Part shown: positions 27,570-35,844 of the stretch, one piece after another
Position numbering within the stretch: the stretch's first letter is position 1
Layout: the number at the start of each line of letters is the position of its first letter
Translations under genes and position numbers: made by a program
The notes under the pieces: generated by a model
The model's database searches: none
What the model was told of the DNA's origin: nothing
What the model saw: only the letters and a program-made list of their open reading frames with translations
Assembly (NCBI GenBank): GCA_051859045.1
Contig: JBHYGK010000056.1
Span: 62,001-126,000, forward strand
Direction of reading: 5' to 3'
Length of the DNA stretch: 64,000 nt
From: JBHYGK01 sp051859045
Lineage (GTDB): Bacteria > Pseudomonadota > Gammaproteobacteria > Xanthomonadales > Xanthomonadaceae

Positions 27570-27570
27570 C

Positions 27571-28725
27571 TCAGCGGCCCGCCAGCGCGTCGATGATCTT
27601 CAGCCGCTGCGCGCGCAGCGCCGGCGGCACCCCGGTCACCAGCGCCAGCCCGGTGGCCGCGGCGGCCGCGAAGGCCCACACGCCGCCATTCGCGCTGACC
27701 GGGAACTCCGGCGGCAGCAGCTGCACCATCGCGGTGGCCGCGAGCATGCCCAGCCCGGCGCCGAGCAGGCACAGCACCAGCGCCTCCGCGATCACCAGCC
27801 ACAGCACGGTGCCGTCGGTGAAGCCCAGGCACTTGAGCACGCCGAGCTCGCCGGTGCGCTCGCGCACGCCCTGGGCCATGGTGTAGCCGGTCAGGATGAG
27901 GATGGTGAAGAACACCGCGCCCGAGATCGCGTTGAGGATGAAGCCGAGGTCGCCGATCTGGCGCAGGAAGCCGAGCTGGAACTCCTGCTCGTTCTGGGTC
28001 TTGGTCTCGTCGGGGGAGTTCTCGAAGCGCGCGTCGATCTCCGCGGCGATGTCGCCGCTGCGCATCGGGTCGCGCACCCGCACCACGAACACGCCGGCCC
28101 CGCCGCGCCCGGCGCCGCGGGCCTCGTCGAACTGGCCGTAGTTGAGGTACATCAGGTTGGTCCGCGTCTGCCATTCCTCGTCGCGGCCGTCGAAGATCCC
28201 CACCACCCGCCACTCCCACAGCCGCGAGCCGTCGGCCTTGGTGAAGATGAAGCTGTTGAGCGGGACCACGTCGCCGACCTCCCAGCCGTACTTCTCGGCC
28301 AGCTGGCGGCCGACGATGGTGCCGTCGCGGGTGGCCGCGAAATCCACCCAGGCCTCCGAGGGCAGCCGCCACTCGGGGTAGGTGTCGCGCAGGCGCAGCG
28401 GGTCGACCACGAACTGCGGGAAGAAGCCCTGGCCCTCCTGGTACTGCCCGCCGAAGAACTGCGAGTGGCTGACCCGCGACACCCCGGGCACCGCCTCGAT
28501 CTGCGGCAGCATCCGCATCGGCAGCGACTGGGTGAAGCTGGCGCGCGACTGGGTGATCAGGCGGTCGGCGCCGAGGAAGTCGGCGCCGCCGGCGAGCAGC
28601 GCGTTCACCGCCTGCAGCAGGCCGATCAGCGCGAACGCGGCCATCAGGCTGACCACGGTCAGGCCGGTGCGCAGCGGCCGCCGCGCCAGCCCACCCCACA
28701 CCAGCGGCAGGTACTTCAGCGCCAT
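27571..28725 (-). CDS. ABC transporter permease (FtsX/MacB type), first copy
   Basis: Inner-membrane permease (384 aa) of the same type as its neighbour: N-terminal helix in RTGLTVVSLMAAFALIGLLQ, periplasmic MacB-like domain, and C-terminal FtsX helices (ELGVLKCLGFTDG). The ATG overlaps the stop of the ATPase gene by one base (TGATG), so stoichiometry is coupled. Such MacB-type units move substrates across the envelope by a lever mechanism rather than through a channel; the substrate is not evident. Confidence 0.9.
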   Translation of the reverse strand: MALKYLPLVWGGLARRPLRTGLTVVSLMAAFALIGLLQAVNALLAGGADFLGADRLITQSRASFTQSLPMRMLPQIEAVPGVSRVSHSQFFGGQYQEGQGFFPQFVVDPLRLRDTYPEWRLPSEAWVDFAATRDGTIVGRQLAEKYGWEVGDVVPLNSFIFTKADGSRLWEWRVVGIFDGRDEEWQTRTNLMYLNYGQFDEARGAGRGGAGVFVVRVRDPMRSGDIAAEIDARFENSPDETKTQNEQEFQLGFLRQIGDLGFILNAISGAVFFTILILTGYTMAQGVRERTGELGVLKCLGFTDGTVLWLVIAEALVLCLLGAGLGMLAATAMVQLLPPEFPVSANGGVWAFAAAAATGLALVTGVPPALRAQRLKIIDALAGR

Positions 28726-29417
28726 CAGTGCGCGCCGCCCTCGGCGACCAGCGTGCCCTTGTCGAGGTGCACGGTGCGCCGGGCGTACTCGGCGGCCTTG
28801 GGGTCGTGGGTGACCATGATGATGGTCTTGCCGTAATCGCGGTTGAGGGTCTGCAGCAGGCCCAGCACCTCGTCGGCGGTCTTGCGGTCGAGGTCGCCGG
28901 TGGGCTCGTCGCAGATCAGCAGGCGCGGGTCGGACACCAGCGCGCGGGCGATCGCCACGCGCTGCTGCTGGCCGCCGGAGAGCTCGTTGGGCTTGTGCCC
29001 GGCGCGGTCGGCCAGGCCGACCAGCTCCAGCGCCACGCGGGCGCGGCGGGCGCGCTCGCCGGCGCCCATCTCGGTCAGCAGCAGCGGCAGCTCGACGTTG
29101 CGCTGCGCGCTGAGCACCGGCATCAGGTTGTAGCTCTGGAAGATGAAGCCCACCGTGTCGGCGCGCCACGCGGCCAGCGCCTTGCCCGAGAGCGCGTCGA
29201 TGCGCTCGCCGGCCACCTCGAGCGCGCCGCCGGTGGGCGAGTCGAGCCCGCCGATCAGGTTCAGCAGCGTGGTCTTGCCCGAGCCCGAGGGGCCCATCAG
29301 CGCGACGAAGTCGCCCTCGTCGATCACCAGGTCGATGCCGTGCAGCACCTCGACGACCTGCTGGCCGCGGACGTAGGCCTTGGTGAGGTCGCGCACGGCG
29401 ACCAGCGGGATGGCCAT
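28725..29417 (-). CDS. ABC transporter ATP-binding protein (LolD/MacB type)
   Basis: Cytosolic ATPase (230 aa) with Walker A GPSGSGKTT, signature LSGGQQQRVAIARAL and Walker B LLICDEPTGDLD; the H-loop His is in IIMVTHDPKAA. It belongs to the LolD/MacB class that powers FtsX-type permeases. It lies ten bases after the HlyD-like adaptor gene and overlaps the first permease gene. Confidence 0.95.
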   Translation of the reverse strand: MAIPLVAVRDLTKAYVRGQQVVEVLHGIDLVIDEGDFVALMGPSGSGKTTLLNLIGGLDSPTGGALEVAGERIDALSGKALAAWRADTVGFIFQSYNLMPVLSAQRNVELPLLLTEMGAGERARRARVALELVGLADRAGHKPNELSGGQQQRVAIARALVSDPRLLICDEPTGDLDRKTADEVLGLLQTLNRDYGKTIIMVTHDPKAAEYARRTVHLDKGTLVAEGGAH

Positions 29418-29427
29418 CGCGGCGGCC

Positions 29428-30639
29428 TCAGGGCGTCGCCGCGACGACCGCGTCGCCGTCGGCGAGGGCCTCGGGCGGGCCGAGCACCACGCGCTCGCCG
29501 GCGGCCAGCGCGCCGGTGACGCGCACGTCGGCGTCGCGCGCCTCGGCCACCACCACGCTCACCTCGCGCACGCGGCCGTCGGCGAACGCGAACACGCGCG
29601 CCGCCTCGCCCTCGCCGCGCACGGCGCGGGCCGGCAGCCACCAGCCCTCGGGCGGCGCCGCGCCTTCCACCGGCTCGGCCAGGAAGCTCACGCGCGCGCC
29701 CATGTCGGGCACGATCCGCGCGTCGCGCGCGTCGAGCCCGATGCGCACCTTCACGGTGGCCTTGGTGCGGTCGGCCGCGGGGATGATCGCGATCACCCGG
29801 CCGGGGATGCCCCACTCGGGATAGGCGTTGAGCGTGGTGGTGACCGGCTGCCCGGCCTGCACGCGGTTGATGTAGGCCTCGTTGACGTCGACCTGCACCT
29901 CGAGCGAGTCCATGTCGACCAGCGTGCCGATGCCGGTGCGGGTGAAGCCGCCGCCGGCCGAGATCGGGCTGATCATTTCCCCGGGCTGCGCGGACTTGGC
30001 GATGATCACGCCGGCGAAGGGCGCGCGCACGACGGTGTTGTCGACGTTGATGCCGGCGATCGCCAGCGCGTCCTGGGCGACGGCGACGTTGCGCTCGACG
30101 CTGGCCAGGCGGGCGCGCAGCGCGTCGCGCTCGGCGGTGGCCTGGTCGAGCGCCGAGGCGGCCACCAGCTGGCGGCCGGCCAGGTCGCGCTGGCGGCCCA
30201 GGGTGGCCTCGGCCAGCACCAGCTGCGCGCGCACGTCGCCGAGCTGGCTCCGCGCGGCCTCGAGCTGGCTGGCCGAGAGCGCGCGCTGCGCCTCGGCGTC
30301 GGTGGCGTCCAGGCGGGCCAGCACCTGGCCCTCCTCGACGCGCATGCCCTCCTCGATCAGCACCTCGGCCACCTTGCCGGTGATCTTGGCCGACACCGTG
30401 GCCTGGCGGCGCGCGGTGACGTAGCCGCTGGCGTCGAGCACCGAGGCGTTGGCGGGATCGTCGGCCGCGCGCACCGAGGCCAGGTCGAGCACCGGCGGGC
30501 CGGGGCGCAGCGCCAGCGCGAGCAGGCCCACCGCCACCACGCCGCCGCCGAGCCACCACGGCCACTGGCGGCGCGGCGCGCGGGCGCCGGGGCGGCGGTC
30601 GATGCGGAGTTCCCTGAGCAGTTCGTCGGCCCGGTTCAT
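29428..30639 (-). CDS. HlyD/RND-type periplasmic adaptor subunit
   Basis: Membrane-fusion protein (403 aa): short cytosolic N terminus, one membrane anchor (WWLGGGVVAVGLLALAL, about 28-45), a barrel-sandwich/lipoyl half motif (VSAKITGKVAEVLIEEGMRV), an alpha-helical hairpin with coiled coil (about 130-190), the second half motif (VRAPFAGVIIAKSAQPGEMI) and a beta-barrel. It would link the ABC unit to an outer-membrane channel such as TolC, which is not encoded here. The ATG overlaps the peptidase stop (ATGA). Confidence 0.92.
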   Translation of the reverse strand: MNRADELLRELRIDRRPGARAPRRQWPWWLGGGVVAVGLLALALRPGPPVLDLASVRAADDPANASVLDASGYVTARRQATVSAKITGKVAEVLIEEGMRVEEGQVLARLDATDAEAQRALSASQLEAARSQLGDVRAQLVLAEATLGRQRDLAGRQLVAASALDQATAERDALRARLASVERNVAVAQDALAIAGINVDNTVVRAPFAGVIIAKSAQPGEMISPISAGGGFTRTGIGTLVDMDSLEVQVDVNEAYINRVQAGQPVTTTLNAYPEWGIPGRVIAIIPAADRTKATVKVRIGLDARDARIVPDMGARVSFLAEPVEGAAPPEGWWLPARAVRGEGEAARVFAFADGRVREVSVVVAEARDADVRVTGALAAGERVVLGPPEALADGDAVVAATP

Positions 30640-32015
30640 CGCGCGCGCTCCTTGAGCAGGGCGAAGGCCGCCCGCAGGCCCTGGGCCTCGCCGCCGGCGG
30701 GGCGTCCCGGGCGGTCGGCGTCGTTCCAGCTGTAGACGTCGCTGTGCGCCCAGGGCAGGCCGGCGGGCACGAAGCGCTCGAGGTAGAGCGCTGCGGTCAC
30801 CGAGCCGGCCATCCGGCTGGCGCCGGAGTTGGCGTGGTCGGCGATGGCGCTCTTGAGGTAGTGCATGTAGGGCTGCCACAGCGGCATCCGCCACAGCGGG
30901 TCGCGGGTGCGCGCGGCGGCGGCCAGGTAGTCGGCCGCCAGCGCCTCGTCGTTGCAGTACAGCGCGGGCAGCTCGGGCCCGAGCGCGATGCGCGCGGCGC
31001 CGGTGAGGGTGGCGAAGTCCAGCAGCAGCGCCGGCGCCTGCTCGGCGGCGTAGGTGAGGGCGTCGCACAGCACCAGCCGGCCCTCGGCGTCGGTGTTGTC
31101 GATCTCGATGCTCAGGCCCTGGCGGGTGGCGATGACCTCGCCCGGGCGGAAGGCCTCGGGGCCGATCGCGTTCTCGACCGCGGGCACCAGCAGCGTGATC
31201 CGCAGCGGCAGGCCGCGCGCCATCACCGCCTGCGCCAGCGCGATCGCGTGCGCCGCGCCGCCCATGTCCTTCTTCATGTTGCGCATGCCGTCGGCGGGCT
31301 TGAGGTCGAGGCCGCCGGTGTCGAAGCACACGCCCTTGCCGACGATCGCCACGTGCGGATGCGCCGCGTCGCCCCAGCGCAGGCACAGCAGGCGCGGCGC
31401 GCGGTGGCTGGCGCGGCCCACCGCGTGGATGGCGGGGAAGTTCGCCTCGAGCAGGCCGTCGCCCGTCCAGGCCTGCGCCTCGCCGCCGTGCGCGGCGGCG
31501 AGCGCGCGCACCTGCTGCTCGAGCTCGGCCGGGCCCATGTGCTCGGTCGGGGTGTTGATCAGGTCGCGCGCGAGCACGCTGGCCTCGAGCAGGGCCTGGG
31601 CCTCGGCGTCGTCGGCGAGCGCGAGCCTGGCCGGCGCGCGCGGCGCCCGGCGGTAGCGGTCGAAGCGGTAGGCGCCGAGGCCCCAGGACAGGCGGGCGTC
31701 GGCGGGGGCGATGGTCTCGGCGCCCTCGGCCTCGGCCAGGCGCCAGGCCCGCGCGGGCAGGCCGAAGGGCGCGGCGCCCAGCGCGTGCGGGTCGCTGGCG
31801 TCGGCGATGCCGGCGATCGCCATCGCCGGCGCGCCGTCCGGGCCCGGCACCACCAGCAGGCCCGCGGGCTCGGCGGTGAAGCCGCTGCCCTCGATCCAGC
31901 GCGCGACGTGCGCGGGCTGGGCGGCGGCGAAGGCGGCGAGCCGGGGCCGGCGCACCGCGTACAGCGGCAGGGCGTCGGCGGCGTCGGCGGGCAGGAAGCA
32001 GTCGGGCAGGGACAT
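30636..32015 (-). CDS. M17-family leucyl aminopeptidase
   Basis: Cytosolic dimetal aminopeptidase (459 aa). The C-terminal catalytic domain shows GKGVCFDTGGLDLKPADGM (Asp ligands and catalytic Lys region), NTDAEGRLVLCDAL (the family signature) and LTGAARIALG. The N-terminal domain is divergent, as in the xanthomonad form of the family. Its place inside an ABC-exporter operon is unexpected, since peptidases of this family usually serve peptide turnover. It begins two bases after the HAD gene stop. Confidence 0.92.
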   Translation of the reverse strand: MSLPDCFLPADAADALPLYAVRRPRLAAFAAAQPAHVARWIEGSGFTAEPAGLLVVPGPDGAPAMAIAGIADASDPHALGAAPFGLPARAWRLAEAEGAETIAPADARLSWGLGAYRFDRYRRAPRAPARLALADDAEAQALLEASVLARDLINTPTEHMGPAELEQQVRALAAAHGGEAQAWTGDGLLEANFPAIHAVGRASHRAPRLLCLRWGDAAHPHVAIVGKGVCFDTGGLDLKPADGMRNMKKDMGGAAHAIALAQAVMARGLPLRITLLVPAVENAIGPEAFRPGEVIATRQGLSIEIDNTDAEGRLVLCDALTYAAEQAPALLLDFATLTGAARIALGPELPALYCNDEALAADYLAAAARTRDPLWRMPLWQPYMHYLKSAIADHANSGASRMAGSVTAALYLERFVPAGLPWAHSDVYSWNDADRPGRPAGGEAQGLRAAFALLKERAR

Positions 32016-32017
32016 CG

Positions 32018-32731
32018 TCACTCCGGGGCGTCGGGGGCGGCGTCGAGCCAGTCGGCCAGACCCGCGAGGGAATCGAATTCGAGTTCGGGGCGGTGCGGGT
32101 CGTGCGGCCACGGGTGCGCGCCGCGGTTGATCCAGCAGCTGCGCACGCCGGCGCGGCGGGCGCCGGTGACGTCCATCATCGGGTCGTCGCCCACGTGCAG
32201 CACCTCGCCCGGGGCGCAGCCGAGGCGGCGGCAGGCGGCGAGGAAGATCGAGGGCTCGGGCTTGGCCGCGCCGTGCTCGCGCGCGCCGAGGTTGAAGCGG
32301 AAATGGTGCGCGATGCCGACCCGCGCGAGGTCGGCGTTGCCGTTGGTGAGCCCGGCCACCGGCACGCGCGCGGCGATCCGCGCCAGCGCCTCGGGCACGT
32401 CGGGATAGAACTCCACCCGGTTGCGCGCCGCGTAGAACACCTCGAACGCCGCCTCCACCTCGGCCAGGTCCTCGCCGCAGTGGGCGATGGCGCGGCGCAG
32501 GGTGATCCGGCGCTGCTCGGTGTAGTCGTGGCCGAGGTGCGGGTACTCCGAGGCCACCTGCTCGCGCAGGCGGCGCATCGCGTCGGGCGGGAAGGCCTCG
32601 GCCGTGCGGGGGCAGCGCGCGCGCAGGAACGCGTCGACCTCGGCCTCCGCGCGCAGGATCGCGGGCATGACCGGCCACAGGGTGTCGTCGAGGTCGAGGG
32701 TGATCGCGCGGGGGCGGGGCAGGGGGCTCAC
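32018..32731 (-). CDS. HAD-superfamily hydrolase
   Basis: Phosphatase of the haloacid dehalogenase family (237 aa), cap type I, similar in layout to YigB/YjjG-like enzymes. Motif I is ITLDLDDTLWP, motif II is VAGLTNGN, motif III Lys is in AKPEPSIF, and motif IV is HVGDDPMMDVTGA. I placed the start at GTG 32731, just before motif I; upstream sequence is Pro/Arg-rich and not HAD-like. It is the first gene of the minus-strand operon with the M17 peptidase and ABC exporter. Confidence 0.88.
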   Translation of the reverse strand: MSPLPRPRAITLDLDDTLWPVMPAILRAEAEVDAFLRARCPRTAEAFPPDAMRRLREQVASEYPHLGHDYTEQRRITLRRAIAHCGEDLAEVEAAFEVFYAARNRVEFYPDVPEALARIAARVPVAGLTNGNADLARVGIAHHFRFNLGAREHGAAKPEPSIFLAACRRLGCAPGEVLHVGDDPMMDVTGARRAGVRSCWINRGAHPWPHDPHRPELEFDSLAGLADWLDAAPDAPE

Positions 32732-32771
32732 GGGCGGATGGTAGCCGGCCGCGCGTGACGGCGGCAGCGGG

Positions 32772-33233
32772 TCATGCGCGCGGGGCGGGCGCCGGCTCGG
32801 ACGGGGCGCCGGCGTGGACGTGGGCATGGGCGTCGCCGGGCGGCGGGTCCGGCCGCGTCGCGTCCGCCGACGCGTCCCCGTGTGTTTCGCCGTCCTCGCC
32901 CGCCCCGGCGCCCGGGGCCTGCGCGGCCTGCATCCAGGCCGTCCACTGGCGCTGCAGCTCCGGGCCCCAGCCGCCGGCGAACGCGCGCAGCTGGCGGCCG
33001 AGCATGCCGGCGACGCCCGCGGCGCGGAGCAGGCCGGCGAGCTGCGACACCGGCGAGATCCGGCCGACGATGAAGCCCGCGGCCGCGCCGGCGGCGAGGA
33101 TCCGCAGCGGGGTCGCGCTGCGGACGGTGCCGGCGCGCAGCGCCGCCCATTCGCCCTGCAGGCCCGCGCGGGCCTGCTCCACCCGCGCCTCCGCGCGGGC
33201 GACCTCGAGGCGCTGGCGCTCGAGCGCGTTCAC
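32772..33233 (-). CDS. Small membrane-associated protein, third gene of a YqjD/YqjE-like set
   Basis: A 153 aa protein with a charged N-terminal helix (NALERQRLEVARAEARVEQA), a glycine/alanine-rich hydrophobic stretch (RILAAGAAAGFIVGRI, about 50-68), a second weak hydrophobic region and a disordered tail rich in Asp, Pro and His (GDAHAHVHAG). The layout resembles the YqjK position in the E. coli yqjDEK set, but sequence recognition is weak. The GTG overlaps the previous stop by GTGA, so the three genes form one translationally coupled operon. Confidence 0.6.
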   Translation of the reverse strand: MNALERQRLEVARAEARVEQARAGLQGEWAALRAGTVRSATPLRILAAGAAAGFIVGRISPVSQLAGLLRAAGVAGMLGRQLRAFAGGWGPELQRQWTAWMQAAQAPGAGAGEDGETHGDASADATRPDPPPGDAHAHVHAGAPSEPAPAPRA

Positions 33234-33658
33234 GGCGAGCGCCCGCGCAGCCGGTCCCACTGCCGGCGGGTGCCGGCCAGCGAGGCGTGCGCCCAGGCGG
33301 CGCGGGCCTCGCGCTGGCAGGCCCACGCGGCCGCGAGGCTGGCGACGATCGCCAGCAGCGCGCCCGCCCAGGTCGGCAGGCCCGCGGCCTCGAGCAGCGC
33401 CAGCGCGCCCGCGAGCGCGTACGCCCACGCCACCACCGCCAGCAGCACCGCCGCCAGCGCGAACAGCGCGCCGCGCAGCGCCGCCACCAGCGCCAGCTTC
33501 AGTTCGGCCGCGAGCAGGCCGCGCATCGCCTCCGCCACGTCGAGCGCGGCGGAGGCGGTGGCCTTGCCGGCGGCGGCGAGGGCCTCGGCGTCCTCGGCGA
33601 GCGGCCCGGCGCCATCGCCGGGCCGGCCCGCGCCCGGGGCGGGCGCGGGTTCGCTCAT
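33230..33658 (-). CDS. YqjE-like/phage holin superfamily III membrane protein
   Basis: A 142 aa inner-membrane protein with a disordered acidic start, an amphipathic helix and two adjacent membrane helices (LRGALFALAAVLLAVVAWAY and AGALLAIVASLAAAWA). This is the YqjE arrangement often annotated as a holin-like family, although the proteins are not lytic. It lies between a YqjD/ElaB-like protein and a YqjK-like one, overlapping both by four bases. Confidence 0.75.
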   Translation of the reverse strand: MSEPAPAPGAGRPGDGAGPLAEDAEALAAAGKATASAALDVAEAMRGLLAAELKLALVAALRGALFALAAVLLAVVAWAYALAGALALLEAAGLPTWAGALLAIVASLAAAWACQREARAAWAHASLAGTRRQWDRLRGRSP

Positions 33659-34062
33659 CGGCGGGTCACGCGCGAGAGCAGCCAGCCCACCGCGAACGCG
33701 GCGCCGAACGCGGCCACCGGGTGCTCGCGGATCAGGCCCTGGGCGCTGGCGAGGAACTCCTTGCCCTTGCCCATCACCTGCTCGAGCTTCTCGTCGGCGA
33801 TCGCGCCCACGTGGGCGGCCGCGTCACCGGTGGCGCCGACGGCTTCGCCGAGCTCGCCGCGCACCTTGCCGGCGCCCGCGCCGAGCTGGGCGCTGGCGGC
33901 GCTGGCGGCGCCGCGGATCGACTCGCCGGCGAGGCCCGCGGCCTGCTTCAGGTGGGCGCCGGCTTCGCCGAGCTTGTCCTTGGCCAGGCCGACGTGGGCC
34001 TCGGTGAGCTCGGACGGGGTGGGCTCGGCGTGCTGGTTGCTGCTGATCGTGGTCTGGGACAT
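33655..34062 (-). CDS. YqjD/ElaB (DUF883)-like membrane-anchored protein
   Basis: A 135 aa protein with a polar N terminus, a long Ala/Gly-rich amphipathic helix (about 25-105) and a C-terminal membrane helix ending in Arg residues (HPVAAFGAAFAVGWLLSRVT). E. coli relatives anchor to the inner membrane by the C terminus and bind ribosomes in stationary phase. The gene has a good ribosome binding site (GCAGGAGG region upstream of ATG 34062) and heads the three-gene set. Confidence 0.8.
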   Translation of the reverse strand: MSQTTISSNQHAEPTPSELTEAHVGLAKDKLGEAGAHLKQAAGLAGESIRGAASAASAQLGAGAGKVRGELGEAVGATGDAAAHVGAIADEKLEQVMGKGKEFLASAQGLIREHPVAAFGAAFAVGWLLSRVTRR

Positions 34063-34150
34063 GGCGCACCTCCTGCGGGGGGAAAGGATGGGTGGAACCC
34101 GAGTCTACGCAGGCCCGGCGACCGGCGTCGGTGCGCCGGGCCACCGAGCG

Positions 34151-35608
34151 TCAGCGCATCACCAGCACGCCCTCGCGGCGGCCGCGCACCACCGCCAGCG
34201 GCAGGGCCTCGGCGGCGCCGGCGGCCTCGAGCGCGGCCTGCAGCGCCTGCAGGTCGGCCACGCGGGCCCGGTCGACGCCGTACACCAGGTCGCCCTGGCG
34301 CAGGCCCGACGCGGCCGCGCGGCCCGCGGGGTCGAGCTTGCTGACGACCACGCCGATCAGGCCCTGCTGCTTCCAGCGCTCGGGCAGCTCTGCGAAGGCG
34401 GCGCCGGCGAGGCGGGCGTCGAGCTCGCCGCCGTCGAGTTCGCGCGGCAGCGCCTGCAGCACCGGCAGGAAGGTGCGCCGCTGGCCCTCGCGCACCACCA
34501 CCACCGGCACCGGCTCGCCGACCGGCAGCAGGCCCTCGAGGTTGCGCAGCGCGGCGGGGTCGAGGATGGCCTGGCCGTTGGCCTCGACCACCAGGTCGCC
34601 GACCTGCAGGCCCGCCGCGGCGGCCGGGCTGCCTTCGCGCACCCGCGCCACCAGCGCGCCGCGGCGCGAGGCGACGCCCAGCGCGCGGGCCAGCTCGGGC
34701 GTCAGCGCCTGGGCCTCGACGCCCAGCGAGCCGCGGCGCACCTCGCCGTAGGCCAGCAGCTGGCGCACCACCTCGCGCACCAGGTTGGCCGGCGTCGCGA
34801 AGCCGATGCCGATGTTGCCGGCCTCGCTGCCCTCGGGGTTGAAGATCGCGGTGTTGATGCCGACCAGCTCGCCGCGCAGGTTCACCAGCGCGCCGCCGGA
34901 GTTGCCGGGGTTGATCGAGGCGTCGGTCTGGATGAAGTCCTGGAAGCCCAGGCCCTGCAGGCCGGTGCGCCCGAGCGCGGAGACGATGCCCGAGGTGACG
35001 GTCTGGCCGAGCCCGAAGGGATTGCCCACCGCCACCACGAAGTCGCCGACGCGCAGCCGCGCGGAGTCGCCCAGCGCCACGGCGACGAGGTCCTCGGCGG
35101 GGATCCGGATCAGCGCGAGGTCGGTGTCGGGGTCGTGGCCGACGAACTCCGCCTCGAGCGTGCGGCCGTCGCCCAGGGTCACCGAGACCTCGGTGGCGCC
35201 CTCGACCACGTGGTTGTTGGTCAGCACCAGGCCGCGCTCGGCGTCGATCACCACGCCCGAGCCCAGCGACTGGCGCACCCGCTCGCGCTGGCCCGGCACG
35301 CCGAACAGGCGCCGCAGCATCGGGTCCTCGGCGATCGGGTTGCGCACCCGCTCGACCTGGCGCGAATGGATGTTCACCACCGCCGGCGTCACCCGCTCGA
35401 GCATCGGCGCCAGCGAGGGCAGCGGCTGGCCGTCCACGGCGGCCGGCAGGCCCGGCGGCGCGGCCAGGGCGTCGACCGCCGCGGGGGGCAGCGGGGCGGC
35501 CGGGGTGGCCTGGGCCGGGCGCGAGGCCTGGCCGGACAGGGCGAGGGCGGCGAGGCCGCCGATCAGGCCGGCGGCGAGGAGGGCGAGGGGGGCGGTGGCT
35601 GGGCGCAT
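34151..35608 (-). CDS. Periplasmic Do-family serine protease (DegP/DegQ)
   Basis: HtrA-type protease and chaperone (485 aa) that degrades misfolded envelope proteins. A signal peptide or anchor (about 8-27) leads into a trypsin-like domain with His133 in TNNHVVEG, an Asp at about 163 in DPDTDLALI, and Ser237 in NPGNSGGAL, then two PDZ domains (about 290-380 and 400-485). ATG 35608 starts the hydrophobic segment; upstream frame is not family-like. A sigma32-like promoter precedes it, whereas E. coli degP uses sigmaE. Confidence 0.93.
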   Translation of the reverse strand: MRPATAPLALLAAGLIGGLAALALSGQASRPAQATPAAPLPPAAVDALAAPPGLPAAVDGQPLPSLAPMLERVTPAVVNIHSRQVERVRNPIAEDPMLRRLFGVPGQRERVRQSLGSGVVIDAERGLVLTNNHVVEGATEVSVTLGDGRTLEAEFVGHDPDTDLALIRIPAEDLVAVALGDSARLRVGDFVVAVGNPFGLGQTVTSGIVSALGRTGLQGLGFQDFIQTDASINPGNSGGALVNLRGELVGINTAIFNPEGSEAGNIGIGFATPANLVREVVRQLLAYGEVRRGSLGVEAQALTPELARALGVASRRGALVARVREGSPAAAAGLQVGDLVVEANGQAILDPAALRNLEGLLPVGEPVPVVVVREGQRRTFLPVLQALPRELDGGELDARLAGAAFAELPERWKQQGLIGVVVSKLDPAGRAAASGLRQGDLVYGVDRARVADLQALQAALEAAGAAEALPLAVVRGRREGVLVMR

Positions 35609-35665
35609 CGGGGGCCTGCGGGGTGGTGGGGCGTGGCCGGCGTGGGGGGCGGATACGCGGAAGTG

Positions 35666-35692
35666 GTGGGGGACAGGACAGCCCGGTTCAAG
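35666..35692 (-). promoter_or_regulatory. Candidate sigma32 promoter of the DegP-like gene
   Basis: On the minus strand CTTGAAC (35692-35686) is followed after 13 bases by CCCCCAC (35672-35666), the RpoH arrangement also seen before hslV. The predicted start near 35656 gives a leader of about 48 bases. Confidence 0.45.
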
Positions 35693-35726
35693 GCCCCGCG
35701 TGAGCGAGGCGTGATCGTGCAAGTCG

Positions 35727-35740
35727 ATGAATACATTCAT
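35727..35740. promoter_or_regulatory. Perfect AT-rich inverted repeat between degP and nrdJ
   Basis: ATGAAT-AC-ATTCAT is a perfect six-base dyad in an otherwise GC-rich intergenic region, upstream of the degP-like promoter and 45 bases before the nrdJ -35 box. It has the look of an operator, but no regulator can be named. Confidence 0.35.
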
Positions 35741-35784
35741 GATTCCTGCGCCGCGCTGAACCGTCGCGGGACGCGCGAATTCCG

Positions 35785-35813
35785 TTGACAGGCCCAGCCC
35801 CCCCGGTTAGGGT
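35785..35813 (+). promoter_or_regulatory. Sigma70 promoter of nrdJ
   Basis: A consensus -35 TTGACA (35785-35790), a 17-base spacer and TAGGGT (35808-35813) as -10 make the best housekeeping promoter in the window. Transcription should start near 35820, giving a leader of about 265 bases before NrdJa. Confidence 0.65.
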
Positions 35814-35828
35814 TGCCCCCCGGTGCCG

Positions 35829-35844
35829 ACACAACATGTTGGGT
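35829..35844 (+). promoter_or_regulatory. NrdR-box-like operator of the class II RNR operon
   Basis: ACACAACATGTTGGGT matches the known NrdR-box pattern ACACAATATATTGTGT at 13 of 16 positions and contains the perfect palindrome CAACATGTTG. It lies just after the predicted transcription start. A much weaker second copy (35861-35876, ending TTGGGT) begins 32 bases further on, close to the spacing at which NrdR boxes pair. NrdR is the ATP/dATP-sensing repressor of ribonucleotide reductase genes. Confidence 0.55.
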
